A stretch of DNA of 13,752 nucleotides. Origin: Acidobacteriota bacterium. GTDB lineage: Bacteria > Acidobacteriota > Terriglobia > Acidiferrales > UBA7541. The position numbers were made by a program, and so were the translations under genes. The notes under the pieces were generated by a model, which saw only the letters and a list, made by a program, of their open reading frames with translations, made no database searches and was not told where the DNA came from. Location: positions 975 through 14,726 of the forward strand of contig QHZC01000301.1 in NCBI GenBank assembly GCA_003224515.1, written 5' to 3'. How positions within the stretch are numbered: the first letter of the stretch is position 1; each line of letters begins with the position of its first letter. Shown here in pieces: positions 7,212 through 13,725 of this stretch.

Positions 7212-8576
7212 TCAGTCCGCCGCCAACACCGCAGCGTGGTCTTTTTGCAGATGCTCGCTGGGTTCCGGCCCAAGCTGGATCTCGCGGTAAATCAGGAACA
7301 GCCACAGCATCGCCAGCACCGTGTACATCCCCATGAAGCCAATCAGCGTGAACCAGGCGTTGCCCGCCGCCACGCGCGGGGAGATACCGCTGGCGGTGCG
7401 CATCAATCCGTAGATCAGCCAGGGTTGCCGCCCGAGTTCGGCAGTCATCCATCCGGCGGTGTTGGCGATGTAGGGCAGCGGCACACACAGCATCAGCAGC
7501 CACAGCATCCATCGAGAATCATACAGTTTTCCGCGCCATTCGAGCAGCGAAGCCAGAACCATCACGGCGATGAAGATTGTTCCAAGCCCGACCATCACGT
7601 GGTAGCCGTAGTAGAGCAACGGTATCTGGTCCGGCCATTCCGTTTGGGGGAAATCGGACAAGCCTTTGATGTTCGCTCGCCATTGCCTGTAAGTCAGAAA
7701 ACTCAGCATGTTGGGAACTTCCAGAGGGTTGTCGAGCTTTCTTTTTTCCACGTCCGGCTGTCCCAGGATTGCCAGCGGCGCTCCTGCTTGCGATTCAAAA
7801 AGTCCTTCCATCGCCGCCAGCGTCGACTGCTGATTGTAGGCAACCAACTTTCCTTGCATGTCGCCGGTGGGGAAGAGCTGCAGGATCGCTGCAACCGTTC
7901 CTACCAATACGCCCCCCCGCACAAAAGTGCGGCCGTAGACTTCATCGCGCTTCGTCAGCAAATAAAAAGCGCCGACCCCGGCCATGACGAAGCAGCCGGT
8001 TTGCACCGCCCCCAGCATCGTGTGCGCGTACTGCCACAGCGCCCATTTGTTCAACAGGAGACTCCAGAAGCTGGAGAGTTCAATGGCGCCGTCGGCGCCA
8101 ATCCGGTAACCGGCGGGATGTTGCATCCACGCATCCGTCGCAACGATGAGATAGCCCGAGAGCCAGGAGCCCAGAAAAACCAGAAACGCCGCTGCCCAGT
8201 GTCCGACTCGGCCGAGCTTACTTTCACCAAACAGGAACAAGCCCAGGAAGCTCGATTCGAGAAAGAAGGAGAACACGCCTTCCATCGCCAATGTTTGCCC
8301 GATCACTCCTCCCGCTGCCTTCGAAAACGTCGCCCAGTTCGTCCCGAATTGAAATTCCATGGGGATGCCGGTGACCACGCCGAGAGCAAAATTGATCCCG
8401 AAGATCCGCGCCCAAAATCGCGCGGCGCGATGGTAATGTTCATCGCCGGTTCGCAGCGCTTTCGTCTTCAGGTAGACGAGCAGCAGCGCAAGCCCCATGG
8501 TCAACTGCGGAAAAATGTAATGAAACGTCACCGTAAACGCGAAGTGCAGTCGGTGCACGTCCACTGCCTGTCCCAT
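7212..8576 (-). CDS. cydA: Cytochrome bd-type quinol oxidase subunit I (CydA)
   Basis: A 454-residue haem-bearing subunit of cytochrome bd. Starting at the ATG at 8576 places the haem histidine at H19, as in Escherichia coli CydA, and E99 and E107 also fall at the E. coli numbers; GAGGTG lies six bases upstream. An upstream in-frame ATG at 8648 would add 24 residues with no support. Other landmarks are H185 in YAHTMLGA, the axial methionine M328 in YHVMVGLG and GRQPW late in the protein. The periplasmic Q-loop after GDMQGK is short, which gives the 454-residue length against about 520 in E. coli and points to the short-Q-loop group. cydA is the first gene of a minus-strand run through the TolC-like gene and diverges from the flavoprotein gene at 8861. 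Confidence 0.97.
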   Translation of the reverse strand: MGQAVDVHRLHFAFTVTFHYIFPQLTMGLALLLVYLKTKALRTGDEHYHRAARFWARIFGINFALGVVTGIPMEFQFGTNWATFSKAAGGVIGQTLAMEGVFSFFLESSFLGLFLFGESKLGRVGHWAAAFLVFLGSWLSGYLIVATDAWMQHPAGYRIGADGAIELSSFWSLLLNKWALWQYAHTMLGAVQTGCFVMAGVGAFYLLTKRDEVYGRTFVRGGVLVGTVAAILQLFPTGDMQGKLVAYNQQSTLAAMEGLFESQAGAPLAILGQPDVEKRKLDNPLEVPNMLSFLTYRQWRANIKGLSDFPQTEWPDQIPLLYYGYHVMVGLGTIFIAVMVLASLLEWRGKLYDSRWMLWLLMLCVPLPYIANTAGWMTAELGRQPWLIYGLMRTASGISPRVAAGNAWFTLIGFMGMYTVLAMLWLFLIYREIQLGPEPSEHLQKDHAAVLAAD

Positions 8577-8860
8577 CAGCGGCACCTCGTGGAAATTCTT
8601 TGCGATGTTCAATCCGGCAGCCGCGGTTTCCTCGCGGCCTCGGAGCAATGCGGAGGGTTCACCCGTATTCTCGCACTTCTGAAGCTCTCTACAGCAATTT
8701 TTCTCCAGCAGGCCAACGCCATCGCGGAGGATTCAGTCACCTTAAGCGGACTGAGTTTCGCGCCGCAAAGCTCCTGGTATTGGGGAATTTCTTCAATTTT
8801 CACACCCTCCTGCGGCATCCGATGTATTGTTTTGGCGCGCTTTCTCACCGGAGGATCTCC
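8577..8860. promoter_or_regulatory. Divergent intergenic region between cydA and the flavoprotein gene
   Basis: These 284 bp separate cydA (minus) from the oxidoreductase gene (plus), so promoters for both must lie here. The plus-strand side ends in GGAGG six bases before the ATG at 8861. I could not identify a convincing -35/-10 pair or regulator palindrome. Frames on both strands cross the region but show no start signal or family resemblance. Confidence 0.5.
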
Positions 8861-10231
8861 ATGAACTACGACGCGATTATCATCGGCTCCGGCCAAGGCG
8901 GCAATCCCCTCGCTTATCGGCTCGCTGATTTAGGATGGTCTGTAGCACTGATCGAGAAAAAAGACCTGGGCGGCACCTGCATCAATGTCGGTTGCACGCC
9001 CACCAAGACGATGGTGCACCGCGCGCAGGTCGCTCACTACGCGCGAAATGCCGCGCGCTGGGGTGTCCGTGCACCGAACGTCAGCGTCGATCTCGCCAAG
9101 ATTGTTGCTCAAAAAGACGAAGTCGTTTTCAGTTTTCGCGGCGGTCAGCAGAAACAAGTCGACAAGCGCGCCAACCTGCGTCTCCATCGCGGTCACGCTT
9201 GTTTTGTTGGTCTGCATCAACTCAAGGTTGGCGATGACCTGCTCGAAAGCGAAAAGATTTTCATCGACACCGGCGGCCGCCCGAACATTCCTGCGATCTC
9301 CGGCCTGGACACCGTCTCGTATCTCACCAATGAATCCGTCATGCAACTCACGACTCTCCCCGAACACCTCCTCATTCTCGGTGGTGGCTACATCGGCCTG
9401 GAATTTGGACAAATGTTTCGCCGCTACGGCAGCCGCGTCACCGTTCTTCTCACTAGCAAACAAATTGTTCCTCGCGAAGATCCCGAAATTGCGACCGAGC
9501 TGCAGAAAGCACTGGAAGCCGAAGGAATACAATTCCTGCTTGGCGCTCGCACCACGCGCGTCGAAAACAAAAACAGTGCTGTCACTTTGACTTTCGAAGG
9601 ACCTGCAGGCCCATCAAGCATCACCGGCTCGCATCTCTTAATCGCCACCGGGCGCAGCCCAAATACAAATGATCTCGGTCTCGATAAAGCTGGGATTGAA
9701 ACTGACAAGAGTGGTTTTATCAAAGTGAGCGGCCGACTCGAGACCAACGTTCCCGGTGTTTGGGCCCTCGGCGATTGCAAGGGTGGCCCGGCTTTCACGC
9801 ACATTTCCTATAACGACTTCCAGATTGTTTATGGCAATTTGGTGGAAGGGAAGAATCTCACGATCGAAAATCGCCAGGTGCCGTACTGCGTTTTCACCGA
9901 TCCGCAACTCGGCGGTGTCGGCATGACTGAGATAGAAGCTCGCGCCAAAGGTTTTAAACTAAAAATCGGAAAATGCCCGATGACCTATGTAGCGCGCGCC
10001 ATCGAGCGCGGCGAAACGGCCGGGCTAATGAAAGTTGTTGTCGACGCTTCCAACGACCACATTCTTGGAGCTTCCATCCTGGCATCCGAAGGCGGCGAGC
10101 TAGTTCAAATCCTCGGCACCCTGATGCTCGCGAATCGGCCATACACGCTGCTAAAAGGCGCCGTCTATATCCACCCCACACTCGCCGAAGGCTTCTTCTC
10201 TCTTATGGAAGACGTCAAGCCGGTCGACTGA
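8861..10231 (+). CDS. MerA-like FAD-dependent pyridine nucleotide-disulfide oxidoreductase
   Basis: A 456-residue class I flavoprotein disulfide reductase. The ATG at 8861 has GGAGG six bases upstream; the long in-frame extension to 8600 is not protein-like. The FAD-binding GSGQGG is at 9-14, the redox-active disulfide lies in GGTCINVGCTPTK (C40, C45), the NAD(P)-binding GGGYIG at 174-179, the ATGR link at 262-265 and the second FAD motif with GDC at 304-306. The C-terminal dimerisation domain ends with HPTLAE (H438, E443), the active-site base pair of the glutathione and lipoamide reductase class. Sequence wording is closest to mercuric reductase, but there is no N-terminal heavy-metal domain and no C-terminal CysCys pair, so Hg(II) reduction is doubtful. 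It diverges from cydA. The electron acceptor is unknown; a thiol or metal-stress reductase in the manner of RclA is possible. Confidence 0.93.
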   Translation: MNYDAIIIGSGQGGNPLAYRLADLGWSVALIEKKDLGGTCINVGCTPTKTMVHRAQVAHYARNAARWGVRAPNVSVDLAKIVAQKDEVVFSFRGGQQKQVDKRANLRLHRGHACFVGLHQLKVGDDLLESEKIFIDTGGRPNIPAISGLDTVSYLTNESVMQLTTLPEHLLILGGGYIGLEFGQMFRRYGSRVTVLLTSKQIVPREDPEIATELQKALEAEGIQFLLGARTTRVENKNSAVTLTFEGPAGPSSITGSHLLIATGRSPNTNDLGLDKAGIETDKSGFIKVSGRLETNVPGVWALGDCKGGPAFTHISYNDFQIVYGNLVEGKNLTIENRQVPYCVFTDPQLGGVGMTEIEARAKGFKLKIGKCPMTYVARAIERGETAGLMKVVVDASNDHILGASILASEGGELVQILGTLMLANRPYTLLKGAVYIHPTLAEGFFSLMEDVKPVD

Positions 10232-10246
10232 ATAGAAGATCGTTTC

Positions 10247-10261
10247 GCAGCGCGACGCTGC
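10247..10261 (+). terminator. Short stem-loop after the flavoprotein gene
   Basis: GCAGCG (10247-10252) and CGCTGC (10256-10261) pair around CGA, 16 bases after the stop codon. The stem is only 6 bp and no proper T-run follows, so this is a weak terminator candidate. Confidence 0.25.
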
Positions 10262-10453
10262 CTTGGAGCAATGGTATTCACACCCGACCTTTCCCTTTCT
10301 TTCCCGTGCCGTGTAAGGAAATCTACATGTACGATTTGAATTCCCGTTCCCCTTCTACGAACCTCTGACCTCTGTTCTTCTTATCCCGTCCGGCAGAAGC
10401 GGCCTGAACAATGTTACGCTGGCATCCTGCATGGCCATTGGGACTTAGACAAA

Positions 10454-10663
10454 TTGAACGTGATTTGGCTCGACATATTGTTGGTGGTCGTCGCGGTGAC
10501 GCTCCTCAAGGGAGCGATAATGGGAGCCTGGTATTCAAGTGGAAGGGGCTCGAACCACCCGCTATTCGCGACCGTAAAATCCGTTCCCGCTCGCATTGCA
10601 ATCGGCTTCGTCGCGCTCGGGATTCTTGCTTGGGCCATCCGCGACTATAGGCACAAAATCTGA
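10454..10663 (+). CDS. Small two-helix membrane protein, function unknown
   Basis: About 69 residues from a TTG at 10454, or 67 from the GTG at 10460; neither has a clear Shine-Dalgarno, so the start is uncertain. Two hydrophobic segments (IWLDILLVVVAVTLLKGAI and ARIAIGFVALGILAWAI) are joined by a loop with GAWYSSGRGSNHP, and the protein ends in basic DYRHKI. This pattern gives a helical hairpin in the inner membrane. The protein-like composition and the matched helix ends argue that it is real. I do not recognise a named family. It follows the flavoprotein gene by 222 bp, too far to assume one operon, and converges on the permease remnant, with a hairpin between them. Confidence 0.6.
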   Translation: MNVIWLDILLVVVAVTLLKGAIMGAWYSSGRGSNHPLFATVKSVPARIAIGFVALGILAWAIRDYRHKI

Positions 10664-10698
10664 GCACCGCTTCCCGCGCTTATTTTCATGGTTCGCTT

Positions 10699-10716
10699 GT
10701 GGCTCGAAAGAGCCAC
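10699..10716. terminator. Stem-loop with GAAA tetraloop between convergent genes
   Basis: GTGGCTC (10699-10705) and GAGCCAC (10710-10716) pair perfectly around a GAAA tetraloop on the plus strand. It lies 35 bases after the small membrane-protein gene and just beyond the stop of the minus-strand permease remnant. The position suits a bidirectional terminator, but there is no T-run on either side. Confidence 0.4.
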
Positions 10717-10719
10717 GAC

Positions 10720-11036
10720 CTATTCGTAACGTAACGCGACCATAGGGTCGACGCGCATCGCCCGCCGCGCGGGGATGTAGCATCCGAATAGAGTCACGCC
10801 GACAAGCACAATTGCTACACCGGCAAACGTCATCGGATCATACGTCGTAACGCCAAACAGCAGGTTGGCCATTAGCCGGGTTAAAGAGCCGCGACGATTC
10901 CGACGGTCACGCCAACCAGGACTATTTTGGCGCCCTGCCAAAGCACGAGCCTTAGAACGTTTTCCTGCTGCGCCCCAAGCGCAAGACGGATGCCGATTTC
11001 GTGCGTTCGCTGGCCAACGACATAGGAAATGACCCC
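10720..11036 (-). pseudogene. C-terminal remnant of a MacB/ADOP-type ABC permease
   Basis: The minus strand from 11036 reads GVISYVVGQRTHEIGIR, LALGAQQENVLRLVLW and QGAKIVLVGVTVGIVAAL, then hits a TAA near 10885. In the neighbouring frame the protein resumes as SLTRLMANLLFGVTTYDPMTF and ends ARRAMRVDPMVALRYE at 10720. This is the last, membrane-embedded part of the FtsX/MacB permease family, in the wording typical of the duplicated orphan permeases common in Acidobacteria. Only about 105 of the usual 800 or so residues remain. The frame is broken once (+2 or -1) at about 10885, and the 5' side is replaced by unrelated sequence at about 11037. It is non-functional. Family call from motif memory, but the wording is distinctive. 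Confidence 0.85.
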
Positions 11037-11053
11037 TGCTTTTTGGTCCGCAG

Positions 11054-11341
11054 TTAATTCGAAGTGGCGCGTCTGATGAATCTCATCAGAGAGATTACCA
11101 GCCATCCGGCGAGCACGAAGAACAGAGCGTTTAGTGTTCCTAGAACAAGGAGGGGTCAGCGAGCAAGTGACGCCGAAGCTCTTGGTATCTGCGACTTGCC
11201 TAAGTCTGAAACAAAACTGGACGCGAAGGGCCAAAACTGGAGCGTCAGTGCTGCGAGTGTCTTAAAGGCATATTTGCTCAAAGACTTCAAGTCCTCAGAC
11301 GAACGAACCTTGGGAATAACGACGGCTACTTTCCGCCTACT
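11054..11341 (-). pseudogene. Possible decayed small membrane protein, frame interrupted by one TGA
   Basis: One minus-strand frame is open from 11341 to 11159, meets a single TGA (11158-11156) and then stays open for 33 codons to TAA at 11054-11056. The last part reads PLLVLGTLNALFFVLAGW and LVISLMRFIRRATSN: one strong transmembrane helix followed by a basic tail, a typical membrane-protein C-terminus. The first part contains ALTLQFWPFASSFVSDL. No ATG or GTG with a ribosome-binding site opens the frame; TTG at 11281 is possible. I do not recognise it. It overlaps nothing else coding and directly adjoins the permease remnant. It may be a dead gene or chance; the hydrophobic tail is the main support. 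Confidence 0.3.
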
Positions 11342-11539
11342 CTACGTTCCTTCCAAAATTTAAGATCCTAAGCGGGATCAATCCGCCATGCATTGCCCAT
11401 CCTGAAAGTTAATCCCGGGGTATGCGTTGGTCGGCGTAATTCGTAGTGGTTTCCGGTCGGTAAGCGGAGCGTTTACCCATTAAGCGGTTTGGCGGTTTGG
11501 CCGGGAGGATCGTGCAATTGAACTGGATACTCGGTAAAC
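11342..11539. other. Non-coding stretch before the lysine-rich membrane protein gene
   Basis: No gene is visible apart from a short possible leader frame at its right end. It contains an exact tandem pair of the 8-mer GCGGTTTG (11484-11491 and 11492-11499) and a GGGAGG at 11503-11508. The promoter of the gene at 11540 should lie here, but no clear -35/-10 pair was found. Confidence 0.45.
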
Positions 11540-11550
11540 GTGAGCGATAA
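11512..11550 (+). CDS. Possible short leader peptide overlapping the next gene's start
   Basis: GTG at 11512, or TTG at 11518, opens a frame of 12 or 10 codons ending NWILGKRER at TAA 11548-11550. GGGAGG at 11503-11508 is three bases from the GTG and nine from the TTG. Its end overlaps the GTG start at 11540 of the following gene, which has no good ribosome-binding site of its own. Translational coupling would explain this, but it is inference. Confidence 0.2.
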   Translation: MQLNWILGKRER

Positions 11551-12205
11551 AGAAAAGCGCAAGAAAAAGCGCCTTAAAAAGAAACGTGAGAGGCAGCGTC
11601 ATCGGGGTGACGTTCCACCGTCACTGCAGCCACCTACCCCGTCGGCCGTTTCTCCCCGTCCGCATACATTCAACATCGCTGCCACTATCATCACTATCAG
11701 CCTCGGCGTCATAACTTTATTGCTGAGTGCCTTTGGAGTCTGGTGGACGAACTTTGCTCAGCCAGACATTCGGTACATTGCGAACACCGATTCTGAATCA
11801 GTTACGGAGATAGACAGCAAGGTGGATAGCGCGGGCAACTTTGTTCACAATCTCCGCCTACGGGCCAAATTCATGAATGTTGCGTTCAAATCCGGCTTCA
11901 TTGATAAGGCGGAGTTTATTCCGGAAACCATAGAGACCCTTCCGGACATCAAGATTACAGGCATTGGTAAGACGCCGCTCCGTTGGCGCGAAGAGACCCC
12001 AGTAGAAATCACATTCATCATGACCATTCCAACCGATAGCCTGAATCACTTAAATACGACCCGGGAACTCAAGATTGAACAGGTATTGTCCGTCTTTGAC
12101 AATACGGGGAAGAAAGTGGATCACCTCACTAACGGTATGCTGGGCAGGATCAAAATGAACTTTAAGCAAGTCGTTAAATTGCAGGCGACGAGCATTCATC
12201 CGTAG
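11540..12205 (+). CDS. Lysine-rich single-pass membrane protein, function unknown
   Basis: A 221-residue protein starting at GTG 11540. Residues 4-21 are nearly all Lys/Arg (KEKRKKKRLKKKRERQR), followed by a Pro-rich stretch and one membrane helix at about 44-68 (FNIAATIITISLGVITLLLS, then FGVWW). By the positive-inside rule the basic tail is cytoplasmic and the 150-residue remainder (ITFIMTIPTDS, RELKIEQVLSVFDNTGKK) is outside, where alternating strands suggest a beta-rich fold. The basic tail could bind nucleic acid or acidic lipid; this is speculation. No family is recognised. The start lacks a close Shine-Dalgarno; GGGAGG is over 30 bases upstream. Base composition is more A/T-rich than the cyd region, which hints at separate ancestry. 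It converges with the secreted-protein gene to its right. Confidence 0.75.
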   Translation: MSDKEKRKKKRLKKKRERQRHRGDVPPSLQPPTPSAVSPRPHTFNIAATIITISLGVITLLLSAFGVWWTNFAQPDIRYIANTDSESVTEIDSKVDSAGNFVHNLRLRAKFMNVAFKSGFIDKAEFIPETIETLPDIKITGIGKTPLRWREETPVEITFIMTIPTDSLNHLNTTRELKIEQVLSVFDNTGKKVDHLTNGMLGRIKMNFKQVVKLQATSIHP

Positions 12206-12267
12206 GGTAGGAGAACGAAGCAAAAATTTGAGTTTACTTCTCCATAGAACGACGTATCTTTCTTTCA

Positions 12268-12294
12268 CGGGTTACGATTTTCTGCCGTAACCCG
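12268..12294. terminator. Perfect 9-bp inverted repeat between convergent genes
   Basis: CGGGTTACG (12268-12276) pairs exactly with CGTAACCCG (12286-12294) across a nine-base loop. It lies 62 bp after the plus-strand gene and 31 bp after the minus-strand gene, the expected site of a shared terminator. No T-run follows the stem on either strand, so it is not a canonical intrinsic terminator. Confidence 0.45.
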
Positions 12295-12325
12295 ACGGAA
12301 AAATCTACCATTCTTGCTTGTCCAG

Positions 12326-12949
12326 TTAGGCCGCGGGGAAAATAATTGCCCAAACGGGATGAATCTCCCAGAGTGCGCCAACCTGAGGCGAGCCATGATG
12401 GTTTCCACGCTGAGGGTCCGTAGGGCTGAAGTGCCATGCGTCATAGAAAGCGAAGCCGAGCACCTGAACCCGAATGGGTTGCGTCAGCTTGGTGCGCGCG
12501 TGCAAGGCCACCCCGGCTGCCTTCAGTCTGTTTAGCAGTGCGTTTCGAGCTGCAACAAAGGATGCCGTTTGCGGAATCTCGACAATTACACGGTCATCAT
12601 CCACTGACCCACCAACCTCACTGAGTTCCAGATGGAGGTCGCAATCGTTCGGTTCGATGTTTATCGCCCAAAGATCGCCCTTGAGGGTCAGCACCGACGA
12701 CTCGCGTGGGTCGATCGGCTGGGCCGAAGTACGAGAACCCGGTGAATTGATTCCCGCAGCCGGTGGCGCTGCAACCATGTTTGCGACTGTCATCAGCTTG
12801 ACGCCGGGGTTTTGGTGCGGTGGAGTTCGATGCTTCATGTTTGTACGGTTCTGCTTAGCGACGGGCTGAGTCGCCGTGCAGGTTATGTCTGCCCACGCTA
12901 CAGAGACACATGACAGTGCAAATAAGAACCCAAATGCGAGTCTGCGCAT
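12326..12949 (-). CDS. Secreted protein of unknown function
   Basis: A 207-residue protein starting at the ATG at 12949, with GGAG seven bases upstream; an in-frame start ten codons earlier lies in the leader and is less likely. The signal peptide is clear (MRRLAFGFLFALSCVSVAWA, cleavage before DITC). The next 60 or so residues are Pro/Gln/Asn-rich and probably disordered. Then comes a compact domain: LTLKGDLWAINIEPNDCDLH, VGGSVDDDRVIVEIPQ, and near the end VQVLGFAFYDAWHF, DPQRGNHH and LWEIHPVWAI. The final WEIHPV with upstream His and Asp residues recalls small exported proteins often left as hypothetical; I cannot name the family. A -10-like TACAAT lies on the minus strand at 12995-12990, about 41 bases before the ATG, without a good -35. 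Confidence 0.8.
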   Translation of the reverse strand: MRRLAFGFLFALSCVSVAWADITCTATQPVAKQNRTNMKHRTPPHQNPGVKLMTVANMVAAPPAAGINSPGSRTSAQPIDPRESSVLTLKGDLWAINIEPNDCDLHLELSEVGGSVDDDRVIVEIPQTASFVAARNALLNRLKAAGVALHARTKLTQPIRVQVLGFAFYDAWHFSPTDPQRGNHHGSPQVGALWEIHPVWAIIFPAA

Positions 12950-12952
12950 ATT

Positions 12953-12968
12953 TTCTCTCCTCAGAGAA
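12953..12968 (-). promoter_or_regulatory. Small hairpin over the ribosome-binding site of the secreted-protein gene
   Basis: On the minus strand TTCTCT pairs with AGAGAA around a GAGG loop, so part of the Shine-Dalgarno of the gene starting at 12949 sits in the loop and stem. The stem is only 6 bp and A/T-rich, so a regulatory effect is uncertain. Confidence 0.3.
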
Positions 12969-13146
12969 GAGGGGGCCACCCAGGGATTTATTGTAGAGCG
13001 AAATACACTAACCGGGAACTCCCGTCAATAAAGGGTCGCTGCGCCGGTTGCTCGGATGCGGGGTGCTATACACTTTGCCCCCGTGCCGCTCGCGCTTCCT
13101 CCTCCGTTGTCGGGGGCCCCCAAATGTCCGCGTCCAACAACCCTTC

Positions 13147-13419
13147 TCAGCCAATGCTTACGCGGGGTGTCTCGTGAACCCCGCCTTCCACGTTCGAGCC
13201 ACACTCAAGCAACTTCTCCATCTCTACGTGAAAAACTTTTGGGTCCTGGTGAACCTCAACGATAAACTCCTTCGTCTTGAATGACTCTTCCTCGATTTCC
13301 TCAACCGCTTTGAAATTCGACCACGCGCGGCACGCTGCCTCGTAGAGACTCGCGGCCTGTACCTCCGTCGAACGTTCGATACCACGACGGTCGAAAAACC
13401 GAACCGTACATTTGTGCAT
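13147..13419 (-). CDS. Small conserved-type cytosolic protein, function unknown
   Basis: A 90-residue protein from the ATG at 13419, preceded by GTGAG; an in-frame ATG six codons upstream (13437) lacks a ribosome-binding site. It opens MHKCTVRFFDRRGIERSTEV, followed by QAASLYEAACRAWSNFK and a Glu-rich stretch with FIVEV. This alternation (strand, DxxG turn, strand, then an ExLYEAA helix) matches a group of short hypothetical proteins that I recall from Acidobacteria and other soil bacteria, with no known function. There is no signal peptide or membrane segment. It stands alone on the minus strand, about 230 bp downstream of the tRNA and about 200 bp before the secreted-protein gene. Confidence 0.7.
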   Translation of the reverse strand: MHKCTVRFFDRRGIERSTEVQAASLYEAACRAWSNFKAVEEIEEESFKTKEFIVEVHQDPKVFHVEMEKLLECGSNVEGGVHETPRVSIG

Positions 13420-13648
13420 GCGGCTCACGTGTCTCATCCGAAGCTAGATTGAGCAGGCAGGAATACGGAGCTTCAGTCTACTTCTTTTCCCAGAGCTTTT
13501 GGAAGAACGAGAAACATGATCGTGTTGGACCATGAAAGACGTACGAATCGCGCTTCGTTCGAGACTCGAAAGTATTCGGGATTTGCCCGGCAAGCTGCCC
13601 GATCACTAATCCCGTATCTGTTTGCCCCAAACGATAGGAGTGGATGAA

Positions 13649-13725
13649 TGGTGGGGCTGGGGAGATTCGAACTCCCGACACTTGGTTTAGGAAACCAATG
13701 CTCTATCCATCTGAGCTACAGCCCC
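13649..13725 (-). tRNA. tRNA-Arg (anticodon CCU)
   Basis: The minus strand folds as a full cloverleaf: acceptor stem GGGGCTG (13725-13719) with CAGCCCC (13659-13653), D arm GCTC/GAGC, anticodon stem TTGGT/ACCAA around TTCCTAA, and T arm GGGAG-TTCGAAT-CTCCC. The anticodon is CCT (13691-13689), which reads AGG (arginine). The discriminator base is A and the CCA end is encoded in the DNA (13651-13649). Transfer RNA genes such as this are common integration sites, but no integrase or flanking repeat of its 3' end was seen here. Confidence 0.97.

Noticed and set aside
8609..8896. 95-codon minus-strand frame across the cydA/flavoprotein spacer
   Set aside because: It overlaps the start of the flavoprotein gene and the cydA leader, and shows no family resemblance or start signal.
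11064..11363. 99-codon plus-strand frame
   Set aside because: No ribosome-binding site and no recognisable motif; the opposite strand carries a convincing membrane-helix tail.
13048..13284. Plus-strand open frames opposite the small cytosolic protein
   Set aside because: Shadows of the minus-strand gene and its spacer; Pro/Arg/Ser-rich with no start signal.
13577..13614. CGGGATT/AATCCCG inverted repeat about 35 bp downstream of the tRNA, as a terminator or attachment site
   Set aside because: A 7-bp stem with a 24-base gap, no T-run and no copy of the tRNA 3' end.
13478..13681. Minus-strand open frame starting MSGVRISPAPP
   Set aside because: Its first residues are a translation of the tRNA-Arg T arm and acceptor end, a common artefact; the rest has no protein-like pattern.
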